The notes beneath the pieces were generated by a model, which was not told the DNA's origin, searched no databases, and was given only the letters and a program-made list of their open reading frames with translations. 64,000 nucleotides of DNA from Janthinobacterium agaricidamnosum (GTDB lineage: Bacteria; Pseudomonadota; Gammaproteobacteria; Burkholderiales; Burkholderiaceae_D): contig NZ_CP033019.1 in assembly GCF_003667705.1 (NCBI RefSeq), positions 2,046,001 to 2,110,000 of the forward strand. Direction: 5' to 3'. Below are positions 1 to 7,957 of this stretch, one piece after another; positions within the stretch are counted from its first letter, which is position 1; every line of letters begins with the position of its first letter. A program made the position numbers and the translations under genes.

Positions 1-183
1 CAAGCTTACTCTTGATGTAAATTAATACAATTTTAATAATTCTATTGGTTTGCTTGACAACATCGCATGCGGCTATGTATGGATGTGCTAGCGATGGCCA
101 ACATGACGTTAGGAAATAGCGTGACAAGGCGCGCCAGCTTGTGCTAGCGGCGTTAGGACTTGGGAAAAGGGGAGGCGCGTGCT

Positions 184-756
184 TCAGTCGCTGTTGTTGC
201 TGACGCCAAACAGGCGATCCTTGGCGTTGAGCAGCTTTTGTACCTTGGCGCCCATTTTCATCAGTTGCGCCATCGATTCGGGCGACAGGCGCTGCAAGTC
301 GTCGAACCAGGTGTTGGCCAGGTCGACCAGTTCATACATTTCGCGCATGCGCTCCTGGGCATATTGATCCACGGGTTCCGTGGCCGGCGCCAGCAGCGCT
401 TCGCGCAGCACCGTCAGGGTAGGGGCCACCTCGCGGCGGCGGCGCTCGGCGGCCACCACGCGGAAGATTTGCCACACGTCGCCCAGCGAGGAAAAATATT
501 CGCGCCGGTCGCCGGGGATGCGCGACTGGCGGATCAAGCCCCAGCCCTGCAATTCCTTCAGGCCGATGCTCACGTTCGAGCGCGAAAAACTCAGGTGCTC
601 CGCGATTTCATCCGCGTGCAAAGGATGCTCCGCGACAAACAACAAGGCGTACACTTGCCCCACCGTGCGGTTAAAGCCCCAGCGGCTGCCCATCTCGCCG
701 AAATGGCTGACGAAGGTCAGGATCAGCGGCGTCATTTGGATATTTTGAGTTTTCAT
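184..756 (-). CDS. GbsR/MarR-family transcriptional regulator
   Basis: This 190-residue protein is a winged-helix regulator of the MarR/GbsR type. The N-terminal half carries the winged HTH (roughly residues 45-95: HADEIAEHL, SRSNVSIGLKEL, then the wing GDRREYF). The C-terminal half is helical and probably dimerises. I start it at the ATG at 756 because the longer reading from 828 would place its own TATAAT -10 box (820-825) at the start codon. It is divergent from cydDC and shares overlapping promoter elements with it, so it is the obvious candidate regulator of the bd oxidase operon and of itself. The effector is unknown. The Shine-Dalgarno sequence is weak. Family call is firm; the target is inference. 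Confidence 0.85.
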   Translation of the reverse strand: MKTQNIQMTPLILTFVSHFGEMGSRWGFNRTVGQVYALLFVAEHPLHADEIAEHLSFSRSNVSIGLKELQGWGLIRQSRIPGDRREYFSSLGDVWQIFRVVAAERRRREVAPTLTVLREALLAPATEPVDQYAQERMREMYELVDLANTWFDDLQRLSPESMAQLMKMGAKVQKLLNAKDRLFGVSNNSD

Positions 757-864
757 AATTATCTGAATTTTTTCACGCCAAACCGCCAGGGTCAATTGAT
801 ATATGTCATGTTTCGCAGTATTATACAAAAAATCGAATTTACAGAAAATTCTGAAAACTCAAAA
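743..864. repeat. Inverted 12-nt repeat flanking the regulator/cyd promoters
   Basis: GAAAACTCAAAA occurs on the plus strand at 853-864, just before cydD, and on the minus strand at 754-743, at the start of the regulator gene. The bases just upstream are also alike (AAATTC-x-GA). A second small inverted repeat, CAGAA-AA-TTCTG, is at 842-853. These could be operator half-sites for the divergent regulator, but chance in A-rich DNA is not excluded. Confidence 0.4.
796..825. promoter_or_regulatory. Overlapping divergent promoters for cydDC and its regulator
   Basis: On the plus strand TTGATA (796-801), a 17-bp spacer and TATTAT (819-824) form a good sigma-70 promoter reading into cydD. On the minus strand TATAAT (825-820) reads toward the regulator. 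The two -10 boxes overlap almost completely, so the promoters must compete. TTGAT-N4-GTCAT at 796-809 resembles a degenerate Fnr/Anr box (TTGAT-N4-ATCAA), which would suit an oxygen-regulated bd oxidase, but only three of five bases of the second half match. Confidence 0.5.
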
Positions 865-872
865 AATATAAG

Positions 873-2573
873 ATGACGACCTCGCCACTGTCCTTGCCCC
901 GCTTTATTCTTCCCCGTGCCGCCAGTCTGGCGCAAGGCGGCGCCGCCTTGCTGTGGCTGCCGCAAGCGGCCTTGCTGGCCTGGGCCGTCCAAGCCATGCT
1001 CGATGGCGCGCCGTGGCGCGCGGCCCTGTTGCCGGCCGCCGGCGTGCTGCTGCTGGGCATGCTGCGCGCCGGCTGCGAAGCGTGGGGCGCGCGGCGCATG
1101 TATGCGGCCGCGCGCGCGCACCTGTCCACCTTGCGCGGGCAAGTGGCGCAGGCGCTGGCGCGCCGTTCGCCGCTGGACCGCCAGCGCGCCCAGTCAGGCC
1201 AGGCGGCCAGCGTCATCGCCGAGCAGGCCGAAGCCATCGTGCCGTATCTGGTGCGCTACAAGCCGGCGCGCTGGAAAGTCATGCTCGTGCCGCTCGTGAT
1301 CCTCGCCGTGGTGACGCCGCTGTCGTGGATCGCCGCCTTGATCCTGCTCATCGCCGCGCCCCTGATTCCCGTCTTCATGGCCCTCGTGGGCATGGGCGCG
1401 CAGGCGGCCAGCCGCGCGCAGATGGTGGAAATGGGCAGCATGAACGCCTTTCTGCTGGACCGCCTGCGCGGCCTGGCCACCTTGCGCGCGCTCGATGCCG
1501 TCGATGCCACGGTCGCGCGGCTGGACGCCTCGTCGCAATCCGTGCGCCGGCGCACGATGGTGGTGCTGCGCATCGCCTTTTTGTCGTCCGCCGTGCTGGA
1601 ACTGTTTTCCGCGCTGGGCGTGGCCATGGTGGCCGCCTTCATCGGCTTCTCGCTGCTGGGCAGCCTCGATTTCGGCACCTGGGGCCGCGAACTGAGCCTG
1701 GGGCAGGGCTTGTTCATCCTGCTGCTGGCGCCCGCGTTCTTCGAGCCGCTGCGCGAGCTGGCCGCCGTCTGGCACGACAAGGCGGCCGGCGAGGCGGGCC
1801 TGGCCGGACTGCACGATCTGGCCGCCGAGGGCGTGCCTTTGCCGGGCTTTGGTGCGGAAGTTGCCGCCGTCTCCGCCGCCGCCATGGCGGTGGCGCCGCC
1901 GCCTGCCATTGACATCCATCAACTGCGCTTTGCCCATCCCGGCGAAGCGCCCGTGTTCGACGGCTTGGACTTGAGCGTGCGCGCCGGCGAACACGTGGCC
2001 CTGCTGGGCGCCAGCGGCGCCGGCAAGACCACCTTGCTGTCCCTGCTGGCCGGCTTGCTGCCCGCCGGCGGCGGCGACATCCGCATCGGCGGCGTGCGCC
2101 TGAATGACGGTACCGTCAATACCGTGCGCCAGCGCATGGCCTGGATGGGCCAGCGTCCGCACGTGTTTGCCGCGTCCGTCAGCCAGAACGTGACACTGGG
2201 CCGGGCAGGTGCGAACGCCGCGCACGTGACGCAGGCGCTGCACTTGGCCGACCTGGCCAGCGTGGCGCAGGCGCAGCCGGCCGTCATGCTCAGCGATGGC
2301 GGCCAGGGCTTGTCCGGCGGCGAAGCCGTGCGCCTGGCCCTGGCCCGCGTGGCCCTGCATCCGCATGCGGACTTGCTGCTGGTCGATGAACCGACGGCCC
2401 ACCTGGACAGCGAAACGGCGGCGCGCGTCACGGACGCCTTGCTGGCCCTGGCAAAAGGCAAGACCATGCTTGTCGCCACGCACGACCCCGTGCTGGCTGG
2501 CCGGTTGCAGCGCACGGTGCAAGTTGATGCCCAGGCGCATGCGCAGACGCAGAAGGCAGAGGCGCGCGCATGA
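873..2573 (+). CDS. cydD: Thiol reductant ABC exporter, CydD subunit
   Basis: CydD pairs with CydC in an inner-membrane ABC transporter that exports glutathione and cysteine to the periplasm and is required for cytochrome bd assembly. The 566-residue protein has an N-terminal six-helix membrane domain (to about residue 320) and a C-terminal ATPase with Walker A GASGAGKTT near residue 378, the signature LSGGEAVRLALAR and Walker B LLLVDEPT. It ends in an ATGA overlap with cydC. It is the first gene of a cydDC-cydAB-cydX cluster in one direction, which settles the assignment over other type I exporters. Confidence 0.95.
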   Translation: MTTSPLSLPRFILPRAASLAQGGAALLWLPQAALLAWAVQAMLDGAPWRAALLPAAGVLLLGMLRAGCEAWGARRMYAAARAHLSTLRGQVAQALARRSPLDRQRAQSGQAASVIAEQAEAIVPYLVRYKPARWKVMLVPLVILAVVTPLSWIAALILLIAAPLIPVFMALVGMGAQAASRAQMVEMGSMNAFLLDRLRGLATLRALDAVDATVARLDASSQSVRRRTMVVLRIAFLSSAVLELFSALGVAMVAAFIGFSLLGSLDFGTWGRELSLGQGLFILLLAPAFFEPLRELAAVWHDKAAGEAGLAGLHDLAAEGVPLPGFGAEVAAVSAAAMAVAPPPAIDIHQLRFAHPGEAPVFDGLDLSVRAGEHVALLGASGAGKTTLLSLLAGLLPAGGGDIRIGGVRLNDGTVNTVRQRMAWMGQRPHVFAASVSQNVTLGRAGANAAHVTQALHLADLASVAQAQPAVMLSDGGQGLSGGEAVRLALARVALHPHADLLLVDEPTAHLDSETAARVTDALLALAKGKTMLVATHDPVLAGRLQRTVQVDAQAHAQTQKAEARA

Positions 2574-4252
2574 AAACATCGCTGATATCGCACCCCGTGC
2601 TGCGGCAATTGCTGCTGGCCCAGCCCCGCAAGCTGATCGGGGGCGCCATGCTGGCGGCCCTGACGGACGTGGCCGGCATGGCCTTGCTGGGCTTGTCCGG
2701 CTGGTTTATTACCGCCACGTCGATCGCCGGCTTGCACGCGTCCACCGCCATCGTCTTCGACGTGTTCGGCCCGTCGGCCGGCATCCGCCTGCTGGCTATC
2801 GGCCGCACTGGCTCGCGCTATGCGGAGCGCCTCGTCACGCACGACGCCACGTTCGCCGCCCTGGCGGCCATCCGCGTGCAGCTGTTTCGCGGCTGGTCGC
2901 GTCCGGAAGCGGCCGGCCGCCTGCTGCGCCAGCCCGCCAGGCTGCTGTTCCGCCTGACGGCCGATATCGACGCGCTCGAATCGCTGTATCTGCGCCTGCT
3001 GGTGCCCGCCTTCACGGCACTGTGCGTGGCCCTGCTGGCCGGCGTGGCGTTGGGCGTGATGCAGTGGCAGCTGGGCCTGGGCCTGGCCGCGTGGCTGCTG
3101 GCCGCCGGCGGCGGCATCAGCTGGCTTCTGGCGCGCGGCGCCCGCCGTCCCGCCATCGTGCGTACACGCGCCATCGAAAAACTGCGTTCCGCCACCATCG
3201 ACCTGGTGGCGGGCCAGACGGACCTGGTGATGGCGGGCCGCATCGGCGCCCAGTGCGCCGCGCTGGGACAGATCGACCGCTCGCTGGCGCAAGCCGATCT
3301 TGCCCTGCTGCGCCTGGAGACGGCGGCGGGCGCCGCGTATGGCGTGGCGGGCAGCGCGACCCTGGCAGGGGTGCTGCTGGCCGTGGCCGCGCTGGTGCAG
3401 CAGCAGGCGCTGAACGTGCCGCTGGCGGCCCTGGCCCTGCTGATCGCCCTGACGGCCGTGGAACCGTTTGCGGGACTGCGCCGCGGCGCGCTGGAAGCGG
3501 GGCGCATGCTGCTGGCCATGCACCGCCTGGCGCCGCGCCTCGATGCTCAGGAGATCGCAGTGCCGCCGGCTGACGGCGCACCGGGCTTGCGCCTGGAACA
3601 TGTCAGCGGCGCACATGCGGGCAGCCATGTCGCCATCTTGCATGATGTTTCCCTGCACATCGGCGAGGGCGAACGCGTGGCCTTGATCGGCCCCAGCGGC
3701 GCGGGCAAGTCGACCTTGCTGGCCATCGCCGCGCGCGAGCTGGCGCCGTTGTCGGGCACGGTGCACGCGGGCCGCGCCTGTTTATTCACCCAGAAGACGG
3801 AACTGTTCCAGGACAGCTTGCGCGACAACCTGCGCCTGGCCGACCCGTCCGCCAGCGATGCGCAGCTGTGGGCGGCGCTGCAGGCGGCCGGCCTGGAGGA
3901 CGAAGTGCGCGCCTTCGCGGGCGGCCTGGACACCATGCTGGGCGAGGGCGGCCTGGGCTTGTCGGGCGGCCAGGCGCGCCGCTTGGCGCTGGCGCGGCTG
4001 TTCCTGCACGCATCGACCTTGTGGCTGCTGGACGAGGCGACGGAAGCGCTCAATGCGCAGACGGCGATCGATGTCCTGCAGCGCCTGGGCGCGCGCTGCG
4101 AAGGGCGCAGCTTGCTGATCGCCACCCACTTGCGGCGCGAAGCGGCGCTGGCGGACCGGCTGATCAGCCTGCGCGATGGCCGTATCGTCGGCGACGCGCG
4201 CCGTGGCACGCCAGCCTTCGAGGCGGCGCTGGCGGGCCTGCGCGCAGATTAA
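2570..4252 (+). CDS. cydC: Thiol reductant ABC exporter, CydC subunit
   Basis: CydC is the second half of the heterodimeric glutathione/cysteine exporter. This 560-residue protein again fuses a membrane domain with an ATPase domain: Walker A IGPSGAGKSTLL near residue 373, signature LSGGQARRLALARL, Walker B LWLLDEATEAL. Its start codon overlaps the cydD stop by four bases, so translation is probably coupled. A 122-bp gap separates it from cydA, long enough to hold another promoter, though I see no clear one. Confidence 0.95.
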   Translation: MKTSLISHPVLRQLLLAQPRKLIGGAMLAALTDVAGMALLGLSGWFITATSIAGLHASTAIVFDVFGPSAGIRLLAIGRTGSRYAERLVTHDATFAALAAIRVQLFRGWSRPEAAGRLLRQPARLLFRLTADIDALESLYLRLLVPAFTALCVALLAGVALGVMQWQLGLGLAAWLLAAGGGISWLLARGARRPAIVRTRAIEKLRSATIDLVAGQTDLVMAGRIGAQCAALGQIDRSLAQADLALLRLETAAGAAYGVAGSATLAGVLLAVAALVQQQALNVPLAALALLIALTAVEPFAGLRRGALEAGRMLLAMHRLAPRLDAQEIAVPPADGAPGLRLEHVSGAHAGSHVAILHDVSLHIGEGERVALIGPSGAGKSTLLAIAARELAPLSGTVHAGRACLFTQKTELFQDSLRDNLRLADPSASDAQLWAALQAAGLEDEVRAFAGGLDTMLGEGGLGLSGGQARRLALARLFLHASTLWLLDEATEALNAQTAIDVLQRLGARCEGRSLLIATHLRREAALADRLISLRDGRIVGDARRGTPAFEAALAGLRAD

Positions 4253-4374
4253 GGAGTGAAGGGAAGACTGGAGACACAGGCGGTCCGTATGCCAGCGTGA
4301 GGGCGGCGGACCAATCGAATCGCATCAGATAGATACCAAGTTTACACACAGTAGGGAAATACCAAGGAAATCAT

Positions 4375-5952
4375 ATGGACTTCGATATTGTCGCTTTATC
4401 CAGACTGCAGTTCGCGCTGACAGCTCTGTACCACTTTATATTCGTTCCGCTGACGATAGGGCTGTCAGTGATCCTCGCCATCATGGAGACGGTCTATGTG
4501 ATGACGAACCGTCCCATCTGGCGCGACATGACCAAGTTCTGGGGTGTCTTGTTCGGCATCAACTTCGCCATGGGCGTGGCGACGGGCGTCGTCATGGAAT
4601 TCCAGTTCGGCATGAACTGGAGCTATTACAGCCATTATGTGGGCGACATTTTCGGCGCGCCGCTGGCCATCGAGGGCTTGATGGCTTTCTTCCTGGAAGC
4701 GACCTTCGTCGGCCTGTTCTTCTTCGGCTGGGACAAGCTGTCGAAGCGGGGCCACCTGGTCACCACCTGGCTGGTGGCCATCGGCTCGAACTTCTCGGCC
4801 CTGTGGATTTTGATCGCCAACGGCTGGATGCAAAATCCCGTCGGCGCGGCCTTCAATCCGCAGACCATGCGCATGGAAGTGACGGATTTCGGCGCCGTGC
4901 TGACGAACCCCGTGGCACAGGCGAAATTCGTGCACACGGTGTCGGCCGGCTATACGGCGGCGGCCATCTTCGTGCTGGGTATTTCCGCCTGGTATCTGCT
5001 GAAGGGCCGCCATGTACAGCTGGCCAAGCGCTCGATGACGGTGGCCGCCTCGTTCGGCCTGGCCGCCACCTTGTCGGTCGTGGTGCTCGGTGATGAAAGC
5101 GGCTACCTGTCGTCCGAACACCAGAAAATGAAGCTGGCCGCGATCGAAGCCATGTGGACCACGGAGCCGGCGCCCGCCGCCTTCACGGCCATCGGCTTTC
5201 CCGACGCGAAAGCGCGCGAGACGCATTACGCCGTGCATATCCCGATGGTGATGGGCTTGATCGGCACGCGTTCGCTGACGACGGAAATCCCCGGCATCGA
5301 GCAATTGGTCGACCGCGGCGAGCTGCTGATCCAGGATGGCATCAAGGCGTATGACGCGCTGCAAACCATCCGCAGCGTGGCGCCGGGCAGCCCCGTGCCG
5401 CAAGAGGCGAAGGACGTGTTCGAGTCGAAAGGCCAGTCCATGGGCTATGCCTTGTTATTAAAACGCTATGTCGACGATCCGCGCCAGGCCACGCCCGAGC
5501 AGATCCGCCAGGCCGCGCTCGACACCGTGCCGCCCGTGGGGCCCTTGTTCTGGTCCTTCCGCGTGATGGTGGGCCTGGGCATGTTCTTTATCCTGTTGAC
5601 CGGCACCTTCTTCATTCTGTCGACGCGCCGCACCCTGGACAAGCACCGCTGGCTGCTGAAGCTGGCCGTGTTCGCCATCCCGTTGCCGTGGGTGGCCATC
5701 GAGGCGGGCTGGATCGTGGCCGAAGTGGGCCGCCAGCCGTGGGTCATCGAAGGCGTGCTGCCGACGGCCGTGGCCGTCTCCAACCTGGGGGCGTCGACGC
5801 TCCTGATTACCATCGCCGGCTTTGCCGCCATCTACACCGTGCTGTTGATTATCGAGATGAAGCTCATGCTCAAGGCCATCCGCAAGGGGCCGGAAGAGAC
5901 GCCGCGGGCTCCCGTGCCAGCGGCCGCAGCCATTCATACTCAACGCGCCTGA
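4375..5952 (+). CDS. cydA: Cytochrome bd ubiquinol oxidase subunit I
   Basis: CydA carries hemes b558, b595 and d and the quinol site of the high-affinity terminal oxidase. The 525-residue protein aligns throughout with E. coli CydA (522 aa). The heme ligands are visible as H20 (ALYHF), H187 (KFVHTV) and M398 (FRVMVG), and the conserved GRQPW block precedes EGVLPTAV. The long Q-loop between helices VI and VII marks the E. coli-like long subfamily. A good ribosome site (AAGGA) lies six bases before the ATG. Confidence 0.97.
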   Translation: MDFDIVALSRLQFALTALYHFIFVPLTIGLSVILAIMETVYVMTNRPIWRDMTKFWGVLFGINFAMGVATGVVMEFQFGMNWSYYSHYVGDIFGAPLAIEGLMAFFLEATFVGLFFFGWDKLSKRGHLVTTWLVAIGSNFSALWILIANGWMQNPVGAAFNPQTMRMEVTDFGAVLTNPVAQAKFVHTVSAGYTAAAIFVLGISAWYLLKGRHVQLAKRSMTVAASFGLAATLSVVVLGDESGYLSSEHQKMKLAAIEAMWTTEPAPAAFTAIGFPDAKARETHYAVHIPMVMGLIGTRSLTTEIPGIEQLVDRGELLIQDGIKAYDALQTIRSVAPGSPVPQEAKDVFESKGQSMGYALLLKRYVDDPRQATPEQIRQAALDTVPPVGPLFWSFRVMVGLGMFFILLTGTFFILSTRRTLDKHRWLLKLAVFAIPLPWVAIEAGWIVAEVGRQPWVIEGVLPTAVAVSNLGASTLLITIAGFAAIYTVLLIIEMKLMLKAIRKGPEETPRAPVPAAAAIHTQRA

Positions 5953-5965
5953 GGAGGACCAGACC

Positions 5966-7120
5966 ATGATTTTGCATGAAATGATTTCGTATGAAACCCT
6001 GCGCCTGATCTGGTGGCTGCTGATCGGCATATTGCTGGTGGGCTTTGCCATCACGGACGGCTTCGACTTGGGCACGGGCATCCTGCTGCCGTTCGCCGGC
6101 AAGACGGACCTCGAGCGCCGCGTCATCATCAACAGCATCGGCCCCGTATGGGAAGGCAACCAGGTATGGCTGATCCTCGGCGGCGGCGCCATCTTTGCCG
6201 CCTGGCCGCAGCTGTACGCCGTCTCGTTCTCGGGCTTTTACCTGGCCATGTTCGTCATCCTGGTGGCGCTGATCGTGCGTCCCGTGGCCTTCAAATTCCG
6301 CAGCAAGCGCGAAGACCCGCGCTGGCGCGCCCGCTGGGACGCGGCCCTGTTCGTGGGCGGCTTCGTGCCGGCCCTGATCTGCGGCGTGGCCATCGGCAAC
6401 GTGCTGCAAGGCGTGCCGTTCCGTTTTTCGCCGGACATGCATATCTTCTATGACGGCAGCTTCTTTGCGCTGCTCAACCCGTTCGCCTTGCTGTGCGGCC
6501 TCGTCTCGGTGGCCATGCTGGTGATGCATGGCGCCACCTGGCTGCAAGTGAAAACGGACGGTGCCGTGGCGGAACGTTCGCGCCGCTACGGCAGCGTGGC
6601 GGCAATCGCCACGGTCGTGCTGTATGCGGCAGCCGGCGTGGCCCTGTGGCTGTGGGTCGATGGCTACCGCGTCACCAGCGCCGTCGTCGTCGATGGCCCG
6701 TCGAACCCGATGCTGAAAACGGCGCAAGTGCACGTGGGTGCCTGGTTCCTCAACTTTGCCGCCCATCCGTGGACCTGGATCGCCCCTGCGGCCGGTTTGC
6801 TGGGTCCCTTGCTGGCGTTCGCCTTGCTGCGCGCGCGCCGCGAAGTGCCCGCCTTGCTGGCCAGCGCGGCCAGCATCGCCGGCATCATCCTCAGCGTGGG
6901 CGCGGCCATGTTCCCGTTCATCCTGCCATCGTCGATCGACCCGCGCGCCAGCCTGACGGTGTGGGATTCCTCGTCCAGCCACATGACCCTGTTCATCATG
7001 CTGGTCGTCACGGCCGTCTTCATCCCCCTCATCGTGGCGTATACGACGTGGGTGTATAAAGTGCTGTGGGGTAAGGTTGACGGCAAAGCCATCGAAGACG
7101 ACAGCGGTCACGCTTATTGA
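5966..7120 (+). CDS. cydB: Cytochrome bd ubiquinol oxidase subunit II
   Basis: CydB is the second integral membrane subunit of the bd oxidase. The 384-residue protein is close to the usual 379 and shows the family opening (MISYETLRLIWW, then GFAITDGFDLG) and the conserved GPVWEGNQVWLI block. It follows cydA by 13 bases with a strong GAGGAGG ribosome site. A 123-bp hairpin repeat begins one base after its stop codon and separates it from cydX. Confidence 0.97.
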   Translation: MILHEMISYETLRLIWWLLIGILLVGFAITDGFDLGTGILLPFAGKTDLERRVIINSIGPVWEGNQVWLILGGGAIFAAWPQLYAVSFSGFYLAMFVILVALIVRPVAFKFRSKREDPRWRARWDAALFVGGFVPALICGVAIGNVLQGVPFRFSPDMHIFYDGSFFALLNPFALLCGLVSVAMLVMHGATWLQVKTDGAVAERSRRYGSVAAIATVVLYAAAGVALWLWVDGYRVTSAVVVDGPSNPMLKTAQVHVGAWFLNFAAHPWTWIAPAAGLLGPLLAFALLRARREVPALLASAASIAGIILSVGAAMFPFILPSSIDPRASLTVWDSSSSHMTLFIMLVVTAVFIPLIVAYTTWVYKVLWGKVDGKAIEDDSGHAY

Positions 7121-7121
7121 G

Positions 7122-7244
7122 AACACCTGACTAAACCTACTGCGCGTCGCCCTTTGCGGCCGGCGATGCTCACCGTACTGGAGTACGGTTGCGCTTCTCG
7201 ACCACAAATCGCTGCCGCTCACTACGGTTTTGTTAGGTGTCGTT
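7122..7244 (+). repeat. 123-bp hairpin repeat, copy A
   Basis: This is one of three 123-bp copies (others at 44728-44850 and 61664-61786). Outer arms AACACCTgActAAACC and GGTTTTGTTAGGTGTC pair imperfectly. At offset 51 sits a perfect tip, CCGTAC-TGGA-GTACGG (7173-7188). It lies inside the cyd operon between cydB and cydX, so it may adjust the downstream message or protect the upstream one. Confidence 0.8.
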
Positions 7245-7293
7245 AGTTTGATAGTAAAAACGATCAAGCTGGAATTGAAGAAAGGAAATAATT

Positions 7294-7419
7294 ATGTGGT
7301 ACTTCGCCTGGATACTGGGTCTTCCGCTGGCGGCGACGTTCGCCGTGCTCAATGCGATGTGGTATGAAGTCGCCGATGGCGACACGACGCCCGAGCAGTA
7401 CCGCGACACGCCGAACTAG
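7294..7419 (+). CDS. cydX: Cytochrome bd small subunit CydX
   Basis: This 41-codon gene begins MWYFAWILGLPLA and is a near-textbook CydX: one transmembrane helix that binds CydA and stabilises the heme d/b595 site. E. coli CydX begins MWYFAWILG as well. The ribosome site AAAGGAA sits eight bases before the ATG. The C-terminal tail is acidic and polar (EVADGDTTPEQY). It ends the cyd operon, 19 bases before the terminator. Confidence 0.93.
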   Translation: MWYFAWILGLPLAATFAVLNAMWYEVADGDTTPEQYRDTPN

Positions 7420-7438
7420 TCGCGCCTGAATTTGATCT

Positions 7439-7488
7439 GCCCCGCCCGGTGCAATGGTTTTGCCATTGCCGCCCGGCGGGGCATTTTT
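7439..7488 (+). terminator. Rho-independent terminator of the cyd operon
   Basis: GCCCCGCC at 7439-7446 pairs with GGCGGGGC at 7475-7482 around an inner CAATGG/CCATTG stem, followed by a run of five T. It closes the cydDC-AB-X operon. Confidence 0.85.
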
Positions 7489-7957
7489 ATGGTTTTTCGC
7501 GGATTTCAGTCAAGCAAATCCCGCCATGCCGTGAAAGAGGAAAGATTTGTTGTACGGCCAACACGGTATTCGCCGCCGTACCGGCAGAACTTCACTGAGC
7601 CGTGCCGAACGCACGGCTTTTCATTGCCCGCTCCCTGCATTGTCATCGACGCGACGTACGTCCGCGGATCGAGCCGGTCTGCACAGGCGGAAATTCGCTA
7701 ACACTTGCCCTTGCACACTTCACATCATTTGATAATAAATTTGTGATTTTTGTTTTGTTTTTGTTGTTTTCATTTATTTTTATTAAATTTACTTTAAATC
7801 GCCAAAATTAAGCTGTAAAATAAGTTGCTTCCTATAAATATAGAGTGACGATTTGGCAAGGAACTTGACTTCGAATGATCGCCTCTCACTCATGCGAGAG
7901 CAATGTCATCTCGGTAGCTGAACCAGAGGCAAGCATAGTTAATTCAAGGAAAATATT
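7489..7957. other. Non-coding stretch with hairpin and AT-rich block
   Basis: No convincing gene lies here. A second terminator-like hairpin, AGCCGTGC-CGAAC-GCACGGCT plus TTT, is at 7598-7621, with no gene of its own between it and the cyd terminator. From about 7727 to 7850 the DNA is markedly AT-rich (poly-T and TTTATT runs), with TATAAA at 7833-7838, and probably contains the promoter of the chemoreceptor gene that follows. Confidence 0.5.

Noticed and set aside
54..82. TTGACA at 54-59 as a promoter
   Set aside because: No matching -10 box at the right spacing and no plus-strand gene follows; 1-183 shows only AT-rich DNA, possibly the upstream region of a leftward gene beyond the edge.
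1194..2579. Long open frame on the minus strand across cydD
   Set aside because: Opposite-strand shadow of a GC-rich gene: His/Gln/Arg-rich product, no family pattern and no ribosome site. Many similar frames across the window were dropped for the same reason.
4253..4374. Promoter between cydC and cydA
   Set aside because: The gap is long enough but I see no convincing -35/-10 pair or Fnr box.
7432..7811. Overlapping short frames after cydX
   Set aside because: They cross the cyd terminator, lack ribosome sites and have non-biased composition.
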